From assembly GCF_016786325.1 (NCBI RefSeq), contig NZ_JADWYU010000088.1:27907-60308 (forward strand): DNA of 32,402 bases, in the 5' to 3' direction. Both the position numbers and the translations under genes were made by a program. The notes under the pieces are model-generated. The model searched no databases. It was not told where the DNA came from and saw nothing but the letters and a program-made list of their open reading frames with translations. Positions 31,125 through 32,402 of the stretch are shown in pieces (within the stretch, counting starts at the first letter, position 1; each line of letters starts with the position of its first letter). The DNA comes from Frankia nepalensis. Its GTDB lineage: Bacteria; Actinomycetota; Actinomycetes; Frankiales; Frankiaceae.

Positions 31125-32198
31125 ATGGGTGAGGCCATCGGCTTCTCGCGGGTTCCACTGATCGACATCAGCGGGCTGCGGGGCGGGCCGGCCGACCGGG
31201 ATCGCGTCGTCGCGGAAATCGGCCACGCCGCCCGCGAGGTCGGGTTTCTCCAGATCACCGGCGCCGGGGTGCCGCCCGCGCTGTTCGCGGGCCTGCTGGC
31301 CGCCGCGCGACGGTTCTTCGCCCTACCCATGGACGAGAAGATGAAGGTCTACATCGGCGCGTCGAAGAACCACCGCGGCTACGTCCCGGAGGGCGAGGAG
31401 GTCTTCAGCGCCGGCGGACGGGACCGCAAGGAGGCGTTCGACCTCTCCCTGGACCTGCCGCCGGACGACCCCGACCACCTCGCCGGCAACCCGCTGCTGG
31501 GACCGAACCAGTGGCCACCGCTGCCCGGGTTCGCCGACGCGGTCATGGCCTACTACGACGCGGTCCTGGCCCTCGGCCGGCGCCTGCTGCACGCGTTCGC
31601 GCAGGCCCTGGGTGAACCGCCGACGCTGTTCGACGACCACGTCACCAAGCCCCCGAGTCAGCTGCGGCTTCTGCGCTACCCGGCCGGCCCTGCCGCCGAC
31701 GACCGCGAAGCAGACGACCGTGAAACGGACGACCGCGAAACGGACGCGGTGGGCATCGGCGCGCACACCGACTACGAGTGCTTCACCCTGCTGCGGTGCA
31801 CCGGGCCCGGACTGGAGGTGCGCAACGGCGTCGGGGAGTGGATCGATGTGCCCCCGGTCGAGGACGCCTTCGTCGTCAACATCGGCGACATGTTCGAGAT
31901 CCTGACGAACGGAGAGTTCGTCGCCACCCCGCATCGCGTCCGCCGGGTGACCGCGGAACGGTACTCCTTTCCGTTGTTCTTCAGCGTCGACTACCACACC
32001 CGGGTGGTTCCGCTGGAGCGTTTCGTCCGTCCCGGCCGCCCGGCCCGCCCCGGTCTCGTCGCGGGCGAGCACCTGTTCGCCCACACCGCGCAGACCTTCA
32101 CCTACCTCAAGGATCGGCTGGCCACCGGCGAAATCGTCCTGCCAGCCGGGTCGGTCGGCCTGTCGTCCTTCGGTCACCCAACCCAGACGGCGGGCTGA
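31125..32198 (+). CDS. 2-oxoglutarate/Fe(II)-dependent oxygenase (IPNS-like)
   Basis: A 357-residue enzyme from ATG 31125 with a strong AAGGAGGAGG site. The N-terminal DIOX_N-type region has VPLIDISGLRGG and AAREVGFLQITGAGVP. The jelly-roll core has H214-x-D216 in GIGAHTDYECFTLL, H270 in ATPHRV, and R279-Y-S281 in ERYSFPLFFSVDY, the three iron ligands and the 2-oxoglutarate-binding Arg/Ser. Fold and order match plant-like and bacterial IPNS/ACC-oxidase-type oxygenases. An insertion at 191-207 (ADDRE/TDDRE repeats) sits before the first iron ligand. It probably hydroxylates or oxidatively opens the imported compound or its product. It is the last gene of the operon, 74 bp after the unknown gene. 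Confidence 0.92.
   Translation: MGEAIGFSRVPLIDISGLRGGPADRDRVVAEIGHAAREVGFLQITGAGVPPALFAGLLAAARRFFALPMDEKMKVYIGASKNHRGYVPEGEEVFSAGGRDRKEAFDLSLDLPPDDPDHLAGNPLLGPNQWPPLPGFADAVMAYYDAVLALGRRLLHAFAQALGEPPTLFDDHVTKPPSQLRLLRYPAGPAADDREADDRETDDRETDAVGIGAHTDYECFTLLRCTGPGLEVRNGVGEWIDVPPVEDAFVVNIGDMFEILTNGEFVATPHRVRRVTAERYSFPLFFSVDYHTRVVPLERFVRPGRPARPGLVAGEHLFAHTAQTFTYLKDRLATGEIVLPAGSVGLSSFGHPTQTAG
31695..31745 (+). repeat. 15-bp in-frame tandem repeat in the oxygenase gene
   Basis: Three and a half 15-bp units of the type ACGGACGACCGCGAA encode (A/T)DDRE repeats in a surface loop just before the iron-binding HxD motif. Confidence 0.9.
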
Positions 32199-32328
32199 GA
32201 GCCGCGCACCGCGGGACACGGCGGTGAAGAGCGGACGAGGACGTTCGACTCATGGAGCCTTGGGCGCGGTGGTTGCGGTGGTCGGTGCCGCCGAGGGCGA
32301 AGTGGCGCAGGGCGGTGAACTTGGCCTC
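32199..32328. other. Flank of the group II intron insertion site
   Basis: 130 bases between the oxygenase stop and the intron 3' end. On the minus strand a frame continues with KFTALRHFALGGTDHRN, which I do not recognise; it may be the broken 3' end of a gene interrupted by the intron, or noncoding. Confidence 0.4.
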
Positions 32329-32402
32329 GTCGGGTAGCCCCGGCGCATTGCTGCGCCGGGGCCCCCTCAGAACCGGCCGTGCCCGCTTTCCGGGCAACCG
32401 GC
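32329..32402 (-). mobile_element. 3' end of a group II intron (domains V and VI), truncated by window end
   Basis: Read on the minus strand from 32402, the sequence begins GCCGGTTGCCCGGAAAGCGG and ends GGCCGGTTC at 32370. This is domain V of bacterial group II introns without its first two bases: lower stem (GA)GCCGG/CCGGTTC, the CG bulge on the 3' side, and upper stem TGCCCG/CGGGCA capped by a GAAA-containing loop. Next comes a TGAGGGGGC linker and domain VI, a perfect 11-bp stem (32337-32347 with 32352-32362) with a four-base loop. The tail CTACCCGAC ends in AC, matching the AY rule for 3' splice sites, so the intron/exon border is probably at 32329. The reverse transcriptase body lies beyond the window. 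Confidence 0.78.

Noticed and set aside
1-32402. tRNA, rRNA, prophage or integrative element
   Set aside because: No cloverleaf with a T-loop consensus, integrase, att-like long repeats or phage genes were seen; the only mobile signal is the intron end at the right edge.

Overview
The window is about 32 kb of very GC-rich DNA with dense genes, many GTG/TTG starts and frequent 4-nt ATGA/GTGA gene overlaps. This points to a high-GC actinobacterium. A Frankia-type genome is my guess from style and gene mix, not something the sequence proves. No rRNA, tRNA or CRISPR array was seen.

Left part (1-8654). A membrane-anchored SGNH hydrolase ends in a 22-bp hairpin terminator. It faces a complete Mrp (Mnh) Na+/H+ antiporter operon on the minus strand, read A(B)-C-D-E-F-G. 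MnhA and MnhB are fused, and every junction is a 4-nt overlap. Upstream lie a GC-rich repeat, two strong hairpins and a gene for a very small secreted peptide with two cysteines.

Centre (8655-22966). This is a mosaic of small, mostly unrelated units: an O-antigen-ligase-like membrane protein; a DHA2-type MFS exporter with a repeat-rich loop and an extra C-terminal domain; a TetR/SMR efflux pair with three matching palindromic operators; a SAM methyltransferase with three tandem 11-bp repeats in front of it; a GNAT acetyltransferase; an alpha/beta hydrolase plus unknown membrane protein opposite a TetR regulator; an NYN/LOTUS-type protein; a PadR/HAAS pair; an RtcB RNA ligase with a structured leader; and a small cupin.

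Right part (23347-32198). A GntR/FCD regulator diverges from an apparent seven-gene operon: ABC ATPase, permease, lipoprotein substrate-binding protein, two different amidohydrolases, an unrecognised 293-residue protein and a 2-oxoglutarate/Fe(II) oxygenase. The six junctions are four 4-nt overlaps or one 7-nt overlap, apart from two short gaps (114 and 74 nt). It looks like an uptake and breakdown route for an unidentified, perhaps heterocyclic, compound. Both amidohydrolases appear to lack acidic residues normally needed by the deaminases they resemble. This cluster is the best candidate for an undescribed system.

The last 74 bases carry domain V, domain VI and the 3' end of a group II intron on the minus strand, whose body lies beyond the window. 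A recurring oddity is short in-frame tandem repeats (15 or 18 bp) inside linkers or tails of several otherwise conserved proteins.
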